Positions 22,925 to 33,838 of a DNA stretch of 64,000 bases are shown here, piece by piece. The position numbers and the translations under genes were made by a program. The stretch comes from Massospora cicadina (taxonomy: Eukaryota > Entomophthoromycota > Entomophthoromycetes > Entomophthorales > Entomophthoraceae). The stretch is taken from positions 186,001-250,000 of the forward strand of contig JAKSZP010002675.1 in assembly GCA_022478985.1 (NCBI GenBank), given 5' to 3'. Each line of letters begins with the position of its first letter. The stretch's first letter is position 1. The notes under the pieces were generated by a model. The model ran no database searches. It was not told the DNA's origin and saw only the letters and a program-made list of their open reading frames with translations.

Positions 22925-24031
22925 TGTTGGGATTTTTGCCCACATTTACAGCCATCTAGATTACCATGGGTCACTAGGGGATAATTCCCTATGGCGAGTG
23001 AATTAAATATCAGTTGACCCCAATTTTGGGTTAACAATGTTCAAGGGATTTTAGGTAGTTCACAAGGATTGGATCCATCAGGGATCAATCCAGGTAAATG
23101 CTTAAACTTATAAGGCAGAGTTGCTGAAAAAATGGGAGCATCTGAGAGTTGATTGATGGTTAACTATCAGGTGTAACGATTGGGATTGGTCAGGTTTCAT
23201 TAACAACCAATTGGGAATTAAAAGGATCAAGTTGCGAGGTGAGTGATGCTGCCTGCAACTAGCAAATTGATCAGTTGGTTGTGACCTGACATAATTGGTA
23301 ATAAGTCTCATTATCTAAGAAGGTCGCTAATCAGATATGGTCAGTTTTTTGAGATCAAGTGGAAAACGTCAGGGACACGTTTTCTGACTCTTTCCATTTT
23401 AGGTCTTAAGAATGTCTGTCAAATAAATCCTAGCCAGGATAGGGAAGATCATTGCTGGCGAGATGACAAAAGGAAATTTATTGACAACGGCCGCTGTTTC
23501 ATGGCTGAGGTGCCATATGAGAGTTGGGCGCCGAATTCCCCTTTATAAATTCCCATGATAATTTACTTTAATAAACACCAATTAAGAGTATAATTTAGCA
23601 GAATTCATTATTGATTTTAGTTCTATTCATCTTCAGGAAATTATTGCTGTGTGCTTAATTGAGGACTCTTAATAGAATATAGAGTAAGGATTGAGGATCC
23701 TTAGAAGAGAAGCTGAGCTGAGATGAAAATTGATGCTAACTTTGTCACCAGAGGAAAGGCCGTAAACTAAGGATCTGAGTGTGGATCAAGTTAGGCGGAT
23801 AAGGGTATAAATCCCTGCTAAAGACATCTAGAGTATTTTGAGGAGGAATACCAGTCAAGCGTTAAACCAGAAATTAGTTACCTGTTAACTATGGATAATA
23901 GTCTTCAAACTATTATTAAACAACAATTGTATATTATCAGACAATGCGAGGATTTCACAAAAATGAACCTGTGAAGTTATCAATTAGGGTTATTATTTGT
24001 AAATGAGCATCAAAGCTCCTAAATTTTAACA
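22925..24031 (+). repeat. Element B 5' LTR
   Basis: 1107 bp from TGTTGGGATT to TTTTAACA, closely matched by 59800-60903 and more distantly by the D LTRs. It has a TATA box at 23544-23549 (CTTTATAAATTCCC context), conserved in the other three copies. Confidence 0.88.
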
Positions 24032-24033
24032 AT

Positions 24034-24051
24034 TGGTGCTCACTACAAGGG
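24034..24051 (+). other. Element B primer-binding site
   Basis: TGGTGCTCACTACAAGGG, one base different from the D site, two bases after the LTR. Confidence 0.82.
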
Positions 24052-24082
24052 TTGCAGTTGAGTAGGATATACTAGCACAAGA

Positions 24083-25330
24083 TGTCATATAAGAATGAGT
24101 TAAGTAAACTCTGGACGGAGTGGGCAATCGTCAACAAGAATGCCGTGAATTCAGCCAATCATTGAGAATTCACTGCCTTGGAGGAGAGAGTTACCAAAGA
24201 TTGAGGAAGGAGTTTGAGATGTCTCTAATTTGGGCAATGAGTTACTTGGAAAAGTAACGTCATTAAAGAAAAAGGAAGGAGTTCTAGTTTGAGAAGTTTT
24301 TTTTTTTGAAAATTGAATGTGAAGCAAATTGCTTTTGATTACGGGCATTCAGCACAGATATAGAGCATCTGCTGAAGCAAGTCAAAGAGTTGAAGACTCA
24401 TAAATGTGAATGTAAGCCTTATGCAGTGACTGACTCCAAAGAAAAGACCCCAAGAACTCCAATTGAGAAGCTGACTATTCCACAAAATATGCCAACCACA
24501 TTCACAGCCATTTTGGTGATGACTCCTGAAATCAATCCTAAAGTCAATCAAGTAGCTGAACCAAAAGTGGTGGATAGAGAAACTTTGGAGAAATTTAAAG
24601 CTACACCAAAATTACCCACTTTTTATCAGGATAACGCCCCTGCGTTTTCCAATTATTTGACATAGCAATGTTTGGGTTGGCAATTGGCAAAAGGCTTTGA
24701 TGGGGATAAACTGGTTGGATACTGATTGTCAGAACTTAATGTTACCCATCTAGAGGAGGACAGCTGGTCATACTCAGAGACCAAGGCGGCCATAATGAAA
24801 GAATTTAGAAGCTTCACATGTATGCCAAAGTGCAAACAAGAATTCATGTGAATCTAATTTCAGAAGGATGAATCCTTTGCAAGCTTTGCTAATTGTTTCT
24901 ATCAAGAGTTGCAAATTTTTGTTGGAGCAAAAGTACTGGATAATTTTGATGCACGGATTGCATTGTAAGCGGCCCTTTGGCTCTATCATGATTTACATCA
25001 AATGATGTCTTTCATGTTCGCTACTGAGAGTACCACTTCACAGATGGTGGATCATTTGAAGAGATTAAGAGCTACATTTAATACTCTAATAGAAGCTTCA
25101 AACTGAGTCCAGTACCAAATTTGAATCCTATAAAGGTGACTGAGAACGCTAAGGAGTCCAATAATCAAACTGTGCCAGAAAATAAGCCTGAAAGGTTTAA
25201 GAAGATTGAAAATAAAGAATAGTGTTGTTTTCAGTGTTGAGGAAAAGGACACTTCGCAGTTCAATGCAAGAAGTCAAAGGAACAGATCAATATAGTCCAG
25301 GAGAAAGAGGCCAAACCTGCACAGGAGTTG
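24083..25330 (+). pseudogene. Element B Gag remnant
   Basis: Starts at ATG 24083 (MSYKNELSKLWTEWAIVNKN), the counterpart of D's MSYKEEMRKLWTEIATVNQN. Further pieces are 24390-24665 (HKCECKPYAVTDSKEKTP) and a capsid part up to 25200. The zinc knuckle (25219-25262) reads CFQC, then a TGA where D has GGA, then GKGHFAVQC. The last Cys/His residues survive but the frame is stopped inside the knuckle. T-runs at 24299-24310 replace a mixed sequence in D. Confidence 0.82.
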
Positions 25331-25389
25331 TGAATAGGGACCACAGTCTAGAGTGGGAACACTCTAGAACTGCAGATAAATCTGTTCCC

Positions 25390-26215
25390 CCCGATATTTT
25401 TCATGAAGAAATTGATACTATTGATCCTTTTGTCAATGATGATGCACAAGATCAACTATATCAAGTGGTCAATTTGGATGTTAACGCAGTAACCAAATCT
25501 GGAGAAAAGGGTATTAACCCCATAGTAATTAAGGAAGCTGCTTGGCCATATGCATGGCAACTAGTGGACAAGATTTAAGCTGCAGAGAATCCGAAAAGAA
25601 TTGACAGAGGTCAAATAACATGATGCAAACATGTCTATCCCCCTTAGTTCAATCAAGGAATTGTTCACTGATCTATTGGCGCAAATTATTCACACTCTCA
25701 ATTCAGCAAATAACGCCACTATACACTCAGTAAATACGATTTTACAATACACCTAGTGTACATATATTAATATACTGGTTAATCGAGTGTGGGTGCGGGC
25801 AATAGTTGACAGTGGAGCATCTATCAATATTGTCTTGACCAAGCTGGTGAAGAAGATGATAATCTCAATTGATCTAGAACAAAAGAAAGAATATGGGACA
25901 GCCATGCTGAATACCATCATCTCCTGTGAAGTGTATAGCACTTTGCCACTCCTAATTAGATCTTTAGTGGTATCAGTCCCAGCAATAGTTTTGGCCAACC
26001 AAAACTATGATATTCTTATTGAGACAGAGTTTTTATAGAGGTATGGAGTTAAATGTAACTTTAAGGATAATGCGTTGACCATATTGGGCCAGATATTACC
26101 ATTGGTCTATCAGAAAGATGGAGAAGCTCCTCTGACAAGGAGAGATATTTCACCAATATGATCTACAATGATGGGATTTTTCTCAATTAATTACCAATTA
26201 GTTGGCCAAAATTGA
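25390..26215 (+). pseudogene. Element B linker and aspartic protease remnant
   Basis: The linker (25390-25760) has DDAQDQLYQVVNLDVNAVTK, close to D's DDEQDQLYQVVNMDINAVTR. The protease active site is AIVDSGASINIV (25799-25836), an intact DSG, followed by EYGTAMLNTIISCEVYSTLP and AIVLANQNYDILIETEF. At 25777-25785 it keeps a CGA Arg codon where D has TGA, direct evidence for C-to-T decay. A stop at about 26036 ends the open frame. Confidence 0.85.
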
Positions 26216-26254
26216 CAAAAAAGACAACATAAATCTTGGAAAATTGGGAAATTC

Positions 26255-26530
26255 CGTTGAGAATAGATAATTTGAGAACCATACCTCTGGGATCACAGAT
26301 CATAGTTGACACAGGATCGACATTAGAGAAACCTAAGCTGCAGTATGGAGAGGTCAGAAGCCCCTGAAGAAGTCCAGAGTAGAGCCTTGGGTAGCTCCTG
26401 AAATAATTATGCTGGGCCATAGAGAGATTTGAGTTCTCCTGGAAAATTTGAGTAAAAAACTGATGAATGTTGAGAAGAATCAAATCATTGCGTTTGTTCA
26501 TCTAATCCTGATAGCTAAATTGAAAAAATT
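26255..26530 (+). pseudogene. Element B dUTPase-like module
   Basis: Reads IPLGSQIIVDTGSTLE, a Pro-Lys-rich piece with KSRVEPWVAPEIIMLGHREI and then VLLENLSKKLMNVEKNQIIA followed by FVHL, the last parts in frames separated by stops. Matches D and H block for block. No dUTPase catalytic Asp is kept at the turn. Confidence 0.55.
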
Positions 26531-26759
26531 TCATGAATTTGACCCTCAATGAAATGGGATTACTGACAGGGGTTACCAAAAGCATCAATTTATTGGTCAA
26601 TCAAGAGCAGCTCACTGATCTGATGGACAGACAGCAGGAGGAGGTGCTCAAATTATTTTTTAAGTATTGGCAAGTATTCTCTCAGGGTGACCACAATTTG
26701 GGATGTGTGAGGAATGTAATCCACAAAATCAACCACAGGGAAAATTTGCCAATAATCTT

Positions 26760-27545
26760 GGGACTAATTTGATGGTCAAAGGGGGCTGAAGTTGTAGTAG
26801 AGGAAGAAATCAGTAAACTAATGAAATATGGGCTTCTAGTTCCGTTGTCAAGTCCCTGGACTAGCCCTATCCTGCCTTGAAGAAGGAGGATGGCGCTAAT
26901 CAGGAGGTTATCAATTTTCAGGAGCTGAATAGATAACAAAGAAGGATTCATATCCACTACTACAAATTGATGATGCGCTATATTGATTGGGGAAGCAAAG
27001 TACATATCCATGATAGATATATTTTTGTGATATTGGCAAATCGATTTGCCAATGGAAGACCAGGAGTAATGGGTGATTATTACCATGAAGGGGCTATATC
27101 AACTGACGAGGATGTCCCAAGGTCTATGCAATGTGCCTGTAACGTTCCAGAGGGCCGTGAATGCCATATTGAATGACCTGAAGCTGTCATGCATCCCAAT
27201 GTACTTGGATGATATAAATGTGTTCAGTAGGACATTTAATGACCATTTAAACCACTTGGAAAACGTCTTCAAGAGACTGTTCGCAGCTAACTTGAAGATC
27301 AAGATTAGGAAGTGCCACTTCCAAAAAATAGTTGGAATATCTGGGATCTGTTATCAACTCTAGTGGACTGCAGCTGCAAGCCCAGAAAATTGAGGCCATA
27401 GAGTGAATGGCTGTTCCAAAAAGTGTCTGACATATCCAAGGGTCCCTTGGAATATTCAGATACTATTGAAGATTTATAGGAATTGGCGAGAATTTTCAAG
27501 CCCCTATTTCATTTGCTGAAGTATCTGAGAAAATTTTTTTTTTTT
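26760..27545 (+). pseudogene. Element B reverse transcriptase remnant
   Basis: Pieces: EEEISKLMKYGLLVPLSSPW (26800-26860), GLYQLTRMSQGLCNVPVTFQ (27085-27145), and CIPMYLDDINVFSRTFNDHL (27190-27250) with an intact YLDD. Then FKRLFAANLKIKIRKCHFQK, with the thumb decayed to 27500. Stops and frameshifts occur every few dozen codons. A T-run at 27533-27546 replaces an A-run in D. Confidence 0.85.
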
Positions 27546-27599
27546 GAAATGAAGAGGCTTAGAATTCTTTTATGAATTACGTCAGTATTTGATAGATTC

Positions 27600-27907
27600 T
27601 CCAATATTAAAATATCCAAATACAATTGAGACTTTATAATACAGAATGATGTTTCATACCTGGTGCTCGGCGCCATCCTGAGCTAAGTGGATAAACTTAG
27701 GGATGAACATCCAGTAGTGTATAGGAGCCATATGCTATCAGCAGCCAAGAAAACTTACACCATGAATGAGCATGAATGCCTTGTAATAATGTACATATTT
27801 AAACAGTTTTGGTTGTATATTCATGGAACGCACTTTAAGGTGGTGACAGGCCACTCCTTGCTGCATTAGCTACACATTTTAAGAGAACTGGAAGGACGAC
27901 TGCCCTG
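27600..27907 (+). pseudogene. Element B RNase H remnant, first part
   Basis: 27687-27869 gives KLRDEHPVVYRSHMLSAAKK and TYTMNEHECLVIMYIFKQFW, then HGTHFKVVTGHSLLH; the catalytic Asp of TDH reads Gly. The domain is cut at 27907 within EGRLA by a 1.06-kb insertion and resumes at 28966 (QAYDYEIVHQAGASHQ-like). The Arg of EGR keeps CGA here while D has TGA. Confidence 0.82.
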
Positions 27908-28965
27908 TGAGATCTTGAGGATTAGCTCACTTATTGTTATATTCCTGTTTTGATAGTTGAGAAGAGTTTCAGATGATAAATCCTCAATTATGCTATGTGT
28001 CTTATGGCATTTCTTAGACATTCAGAAGCTCACAAAGCAAAACAACAATTAATGACTCTTCTGGTCTACTTTTGGATAGCTTTTCCATCATTAATTGGGA
28101 ATCTTCCAGACACAGGTAATTATGACAAGATCCCCTGAATGCTTTTCTACACTTCTTAGTATGAAAATTTGAATTGATATAAGGCAATATAAGACAAAAA
28201 TGCTATTAAATGGAAAGCTGATGTGTTTATTTTAGGGCCTGGTGTTAGTATTTTATATCTCTAGGGAATCTTCTGGACATGCTCATTTATTAATCGAGTT
28301 CATTAAAACCATGCCAATCTGTTATGGATTATGGCCGTGGTTCTTAAAATATCCCCAAGTTAATTCAGCCCTCAGATTAACTAAATTACAATTGTTTCAG
28401 CCCGATTGGAGGCACTAATAATCTCATAATTAGGAAGATTTTAGCTTAATATTGGCACCTCAGTGGTTTATAATCGCCTCTCAACCAGGATAATTACATT
28501 TCGTTATGCAGCTGAAGAATACAATAAATAGGGAGAAAAAACATATGGAGTTTAAATAATGATGTACCCCTAATCAAGACATCAGCAGGCCTCTAAAATA
28601 GTACTAGGTGCTCCCTATTTGGGCCATCCATGTGCATGTACTATTGTGCTGATTACTATTTTTGACATATTAAAAATAAAACACCCTAATTGTAAATGCA
28701 TTAGATTCAAAAATGAAATTAAGTATGTGCCATAAATTCACTTGGTTCACCCAAGTGGATCCCAAATCAGCCATAATGTAATTATATCATAGCTATTATT
28801 AGCTATGATAATCAAGACGATTTAAGTACAATTGAGGCGGTTTTGGAATTAGTCTAATTATGCAGATAAATTGGGAAGAATCAAAGGATCCATAAATGGG
28901 AGTAACTTATCAGCGCTAATGTTTTCTTAAAGGGTTTAATTATGAGTAACTATCAAAATCTAACA
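27908..28965. mobile_element. Unassigned 1.06-kb insertion in element B
   Basis: Placed by comparison with D: the text EGRLA/WALKLQA is contiguous in D (55138-55180) but separated here. The block begins TGAGATCTTG and ends ATCTAACA, so it may be a solo LTR, but neither an exact target duplication nor a second copy was found. AT-rich, no reading frame. Confidence 0.55.
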
Positions 28966-29819
28966 GGCACAATGGGCATTAAAGCTACAGGCTTATGATT
29001 ATGAGATAGTCCACCAAGCTGGAGCTTCTCATCAAGTGTGGATGGCTTAAAAGTTACCATTGGTCCAAGTGGTATACCAGCAAGTTGATGAGCTATCCAT
29101 AGAATGGTTAATGGAGAAGTTGGGAATGAGCCCTGAGAAAGTCAAGGTGCACTTCAGAAAGCAATGGAAACACCAAGACCATGGATGGACAAGTTTTCAA
29201 GATGATTGACAGAAAACAATTACTATTTATAAAGCTGTTGGAAAGAGTACCCATCATTTAAGCTGCTAATAAGGTTGTTGGGCAGGGGACCTACAGAAGA
29301 CAAACGATCACATTTGTTAGTACTATTACTAATAGTCAATCAACTATGATGTAGCGGATTATCTGACTTTTTTTGTGGAGTGCCAATTGCACAAGCCACA
29401 CAAGAACATGACTGGGTATTGACTGATCTGCCCTGATTTTGCCTGGCATATGGTATCCATCGATGTGATGAGGCCATTGACCATGAGTACCAGAAAAGTC
29501 ATTTACAGTATAGTTGCAATTGACCATCTGACGAAATGGGTTGAAACAAAAGCCCTGGCAAAAGTAGATGCTACAAGAACTGTAAGGGTTATCCTGTATC
29601 AAAGTATACAATCATGGATGCCACAGATCTTGTTGAGTGATAATGGAACAAATTTCACATCCCATGTGATCCCAAGATTGTATGAAATAATGAGGATCCA
29701 AGGTTTCATTTCAGTAGCTTACCAGCCGGAGATGAATGGACTGGTCAAGCAGGTCAATGGAATGCTGGCTGCGATGCTGAGGAAGCTGGTCGCAGGGATA
29801 ACTTAAGCATGGGGAACGT
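28966..29819 (+). pseudogene. Element B RNase H end and integrase, first part
   Basis: After the RNase H tail, integrase pieces follow. The zinc-binding region is decayed (29260-29400). The core has MVSIDVMRPLTMSTRKVIYS (29450-29510), HLTKWVETKALAKVDATRT, QILLSDNGTNFTSHVIPRLY (29620-29680) and EMNGLVKQVNGMLAAMLRKL (29730-29790). In the last block the catalytic Glu position reads Lys (LVKQVN), so the third acidic residue appears lost. The sequence stops at 29819 and continues at 47068, with duplication AACGT/AACAT. Confidence 0.86.
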
Positions 29820-30455
29820 TGTCAGTGACTGGTGTACCGCTGCCTTGGTTAAAGGTAGCTAACCATGAGCTAGCATAACCAAGGGTTTGGATCCAGTATG
29901 AACAGGACAATAGATGCGTCCAAATATAAGAAATGGCGGGTATACTGGTATGGATTTTGCCCACATATATGATTTTTAGAAGATAAAAGGTGGAGGGGAG
30001 TTTCTAAAAATTTAGGGGTGGTAGATCGGGATTATTAACACTTTAGTAAATTACTTTAACTGTGTTTGCAAAAAGAAGAATAAATTAATTGACTGCAAAG
30101 ATTAACCAAATGAATGCCTTGGTATTATATACCATCCAACTTTCTGGACTTAACTAAGCTTAATTAATTTTGATACAGTGCACTATACTTCTCTGGAGCT
30201 TATGGGATTGCAACTTGCATATGATTTTAAAAAGGCAGTGGGAATCATTTCAATCTCAATTTAAATTAGTTTTGATGCGATTGCTTATCTTAATAATATT
30301 ATATTAATGTAATTTAAATGATTAATCAAACATTTTCACTACAATTATTCATTTGATATGCAATTATTAGATCTAACTTCATCACATATCCTCTTGATCT
30401 GAAGGATGATATCCGTAATCTCAGGAATCTACTAATGTCAGGATTTACTCAGACA
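29820..30455 (-). repeat. Element C 3' LTR
   Basis: 636 bp, TGTCAGTGAC to CTCAGACA on the plus strand, matched nearly base for base by 46433-47067. A polypurine tract follows at its right edge. Confidence 0.9.
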
Positions 30456-30468
30456 TCATCCCCCACCA
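30456..30468 (-). other. Element C polypurine tract
   Basis: The minus strand is TGGTGGGGGATGA directly before the LTR start TGTCTGAG. It overlaps the end of the coding sequence. Confidence 0.7.
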
Positions 30469-31960
30469 AGGCTAAAGCTACCTGCAAGGCCTCCTTCTTC
30501 CATTTCTTTAACAGTTTGCTTGCATTCTTCAAGTTCTCCTCAAGCTCCCAAGTGCTCTCTTTTGCAGGATACCTAGCCCACTTAACAAGGTATTGCACTC
30601 TACCGTGATATGCGCATCTTTGAGTAATGGCTTCTACTTCATTTTCAAATCAAAGACCTTTGATAATATGGAAATCTGGGACTCTCACCTTCTGATGGTT
30701 TAGCGATTGACCATCTTTTTCAAACAGCAGGGACCTGTGGAACACATCATGGATCTTTCATCCTTCAGGTAGCCCAACACAGTAAGCCACCTTCTTTAAA
30801 ACTTCTATACCTTGTAAGGTCCCACACGTCGATGGACAAGTTTGTGGCATGGTACATCTATGGGTATATTCCGCGCATCCAAATAGACCTCACTACCAAC
30901 TTCCATTGTTCCGAAATTTCCTCTTATTGTCTGATAAGTCCTTGTAGGTTTTTACAGCTCTCTAGTTTACTAAGTACAACACATGTGTCTGATAGTTCTT
31001 ACTTAAGAAATCTCTTCCTATCGGGTTGTCTGCTTCTGTAGCAGGCAGTGGTTCCCAGTGAACATCATGTCCATAAATATCTTTAAAAGGTGACATCCCA
31101 GTAGAGGTGTGATCAAGGTTATTGTAGCAAAATTGTGCCATTGGTAACAAATCAACCCAAATTATCTTGCTCCGCGTTTACATAACACCTTAGGTTCTGC
31201 TCTAGAACCTGGTTAGCACTCTCAGTTTATACATCAGTTTGAGGATAGTATGCCGTAGACAAGCATCTTTCAATTCTGAGTTATGAGAGAAGTTGTTTCC
31301 AATAATGTGATGTAAACTGAGGCCCTCATTCTGAGATAACCTCTTTGGGGGTACCGTGGTGGAGGAAAATATGCTTCATAAATAGTTGGGCTGTCTCTTT
31401 TGCATTGATACTTGTTGATGTAGAGATATATTAGACAATTTTGGTAATTGATCCACAACTACCAAAATTGCAGATCCCCTGGGAGAGGGGTAACTATACA
31501 ATGAAATTCATAGATACTGATTTCCTAAGGTTTTTGTGCAACATCCAGTGGCTCCAACTGGCCCTCAGAATGACCCCTGAGAGCCTTAGTCCGTCCACAT
31601 GTTTCACAACCAGCTGAGCAATTTGCTACATATTGATTTAGACCAGTCCACTGAAAGTTACGCTGAATGTGATGTACCATCTTATTTATTCCAGGGTGTC
31701 CAGCCATAGCTACATGGTGATGATCTTGCATAATTTCTAAACGCTTTGGACCTTCTTGAATAAACATATGACCTTTCCAATATAGCATTTGCCCTCTTAG
31801 TGAGTATCCCAACTTGCAGCATGCACTGTCCAGGTTCCTTCTAAGATCATTATTACTTCTTAGCAAAGCGCGTTGTAATTCTGGACTTGAAAAATCTTCT
31901 CTCCTCAGCCAACTAGAACAATATGAGAATGTAGCTCATTGGGGTCCTTGGTCTTAATAG
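30469..31960 (-). pseudogene. Element C integrase with C-terminal chromodomain
   Basis: At the downstream end the minus strand reads ENEVEAITQRCAYHGRVQYL, then VKWARYPAKESTWELEENLK and NASKLLKKWKK (30490-30650), a clear chromodomain with the aromatic residues of Y-L-V-K-W and T-W-E. Upstream are the core end MLPMAQFCYNNLDHTSTGMS (31090-31150) and the zinc-binding N-terminus GHPGINKMVHHIQRNF with CETCGRTK (31560-31720). Chromodomains direct integration to modified histones. The core is broken near 31150-31500. Confidence 0.87.
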
Positions 31961-33050
31961 CACCTGCGTACTATGCTTAGAAATCTCTTCATTAACGATT
32001 ATCAGGTCAGGACGACGGCTTAGGGAATCAGGAACCTCATTAACCTTTCCAGTTTTTTAACCAATGTCTAAGTTACAATCCGCCAGAGTAAGGGCACATC
32101 TGGCTTGCCTCTGGTTTAGCTGTCATGTGGTGAAGAAATATGTAAGATTTTTGTGGTCTGTCATATCCTTAAGGGTGCTTAGCCTCACAAAGATACCGAA
32201 GCCAGTGTTTTAATGCCTGATGATACCCAACATATCTTTGTCATAGATAGGGTAGTTACATTCCGCTGTGATGAGTTTCTTAGAGTAGTAGGCTATGGGA
32301 TGCAGCCTACTATCATCCCCCTCCTGCAACAAATCCCCACCAAGTGCAAATCCAGAAGCGTCAGCTTCAACTACAAAAGTCTTTTCATAGTCAGGCATGA
32401 CCAACACAGGAGTAGAAACAAAGGCAATCTTGAGGGAAGAAAAAGAATTTTTTGCCGCTGAGTTCCAATTGAAAGGCACAGAATCTTAAGTGAGACGAGT
32501 AAGGGGTAATGCAATGGTGGAAGAGTCCTTGATAAAATCTTGGCAAGAGTTTTTAATCATAAGAAACTGCAGCCCTCTTTCCTGCAAGTAGGCGTTGGCC
32601 ACAATGTGATTGTCTCCACTTTGCTAGGCGCTATGGTAAACCCGTTCTTGCCTACAACATAGCCTAGGAACTCAACTTCCTCCTGCGCAAACTCACGCTT
32701 TGATAGCTTCACATTAAAGTTGTACCTTCCAAGCTGCACAAATGCCAAGTTTAAGTGCATCAAGTGTTCCTTTGGTGTCTTGCTGTAAATCAATTTTTCA
32801 TCAAGGTAGGCCACACAGAAGTGGTCCATATAACCACCCTGAACCGTATTAATCATTTGTTGTAATGCATTAGGTGCATTTCACATTCCAAATGGCATCA
32901 CCAGATATCAAATAACCCAAACCGCGTCTTGAACGCCGTTTTCCATTCATCACCTTCTTCTATCCCTATCTGGTGTATGCATCCTTCAAGTCAACTTTAG
33001 AGAAGACTTTGGCCCCAGACAACTGGTCGCTCAGGTGATCAGCATCAGGT
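31961..33050 (-). pseudogene. Element C RNase H and reverse transcriptase, downstream part
   Basis: RNase H: VLVMPDYEKTFVVEADASGF with ALGGDLLQEGDD and NYPIYDKDMLGIIRH (32210-32420). Reverse transcriptase: DHFCVAYLDEKLIYSKTPKE (32775-32835), where the catalytic box is YLDE instead of YLDD, then HLNLAFVQLGRYNFNVKLSK and EEVEFLGYVVGKNGF. It is cut at 33050 by element G in the text DHLSDQLSGAKVFSKVDLKD; the upstream half is at 44902. Confidence 0.86.
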
Positions 33051-33816
33051 TGTTGGATTTTTGGCGTTCTAAGAAACTAACTGGTGCTTCTTTACATAAA
33101 TTTAACAATAGAGGATAGAAACCACTGAAAATAATAAAGATAAGTAAAATCTAAAAACTAGAAAGTTATGTGTTTTTTTGTCTATTAGGTGCTGCCGGAA
33201 ATAAGAGAAAACGAACCCCCTCAATATACAACCATTCAGTATTTAAATTGTATTGAGGGTCAAAGGGAATTTAGTGGTAATTTAAGATAAGCTTATTAAG
33301 GTCCAAATAAGGAAATATGAAAATTTGACTTATTGAAGCTCAGAAAACTCGCTTCACTTAGGATGAACGATGGATGGGGAGATATTATTTGGCATGATGT
33401 ACCCATGGGGTAATGACTTAATAAATTTCAACCAATCCCCATTAGATAAAATTATTTCACTTTGGGGGACCCCACCATGCCTATATAAGGGTGTGGTCCA
33501 CTATTAGGTGCTTGAATGGAACTGGTAGTGGCTGGGTGAGTTTCATCAAATGTATGCCCCAGAGTCCGCCGCGTAGTCAGAGTAATCTGACTGCTTAAAC
33601 TAGTGTTATTTGACCTTGAGGTATTTGAAACAGTGTTACCCAATTCGCGGGGTTCCACCAAGAATTGGCCAGGATCTTTTGCCTATAAAATCATTATTAG
33701 TATTAAATACAATATTTTCAGTATTGTGGACCTGTATATGTCTGAAATTTCCCCTTAAAAGCAGATTTTGACCCACAAAATTCTTATTTTGAAGCTGGGA
33801 GGGCAAATTTCTGACA
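33051..33816 (-). repeat. Element G 3' LTR with about 1 kb deleted
   Basis: 766 bp matching both ends of the 1779-bp partner at 43123-44901. The match breaks at about 33545, where the partner has roughly 1 kb more. The starts (TGTTGGATTTTTGGCG) and ends (TTTCTGACA) agree. Confidence 0.84.
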
Positions 33817-33838
33817 TCACCCCCCAAGGATGTTGGGG
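33817..33838 (-). other. Element G polypurine tract
   Basis: The minus strand has CCTTGGGGGGTGA immediately before TGTCAGAAATTTG, the LTR start. Confidence 0.68.
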
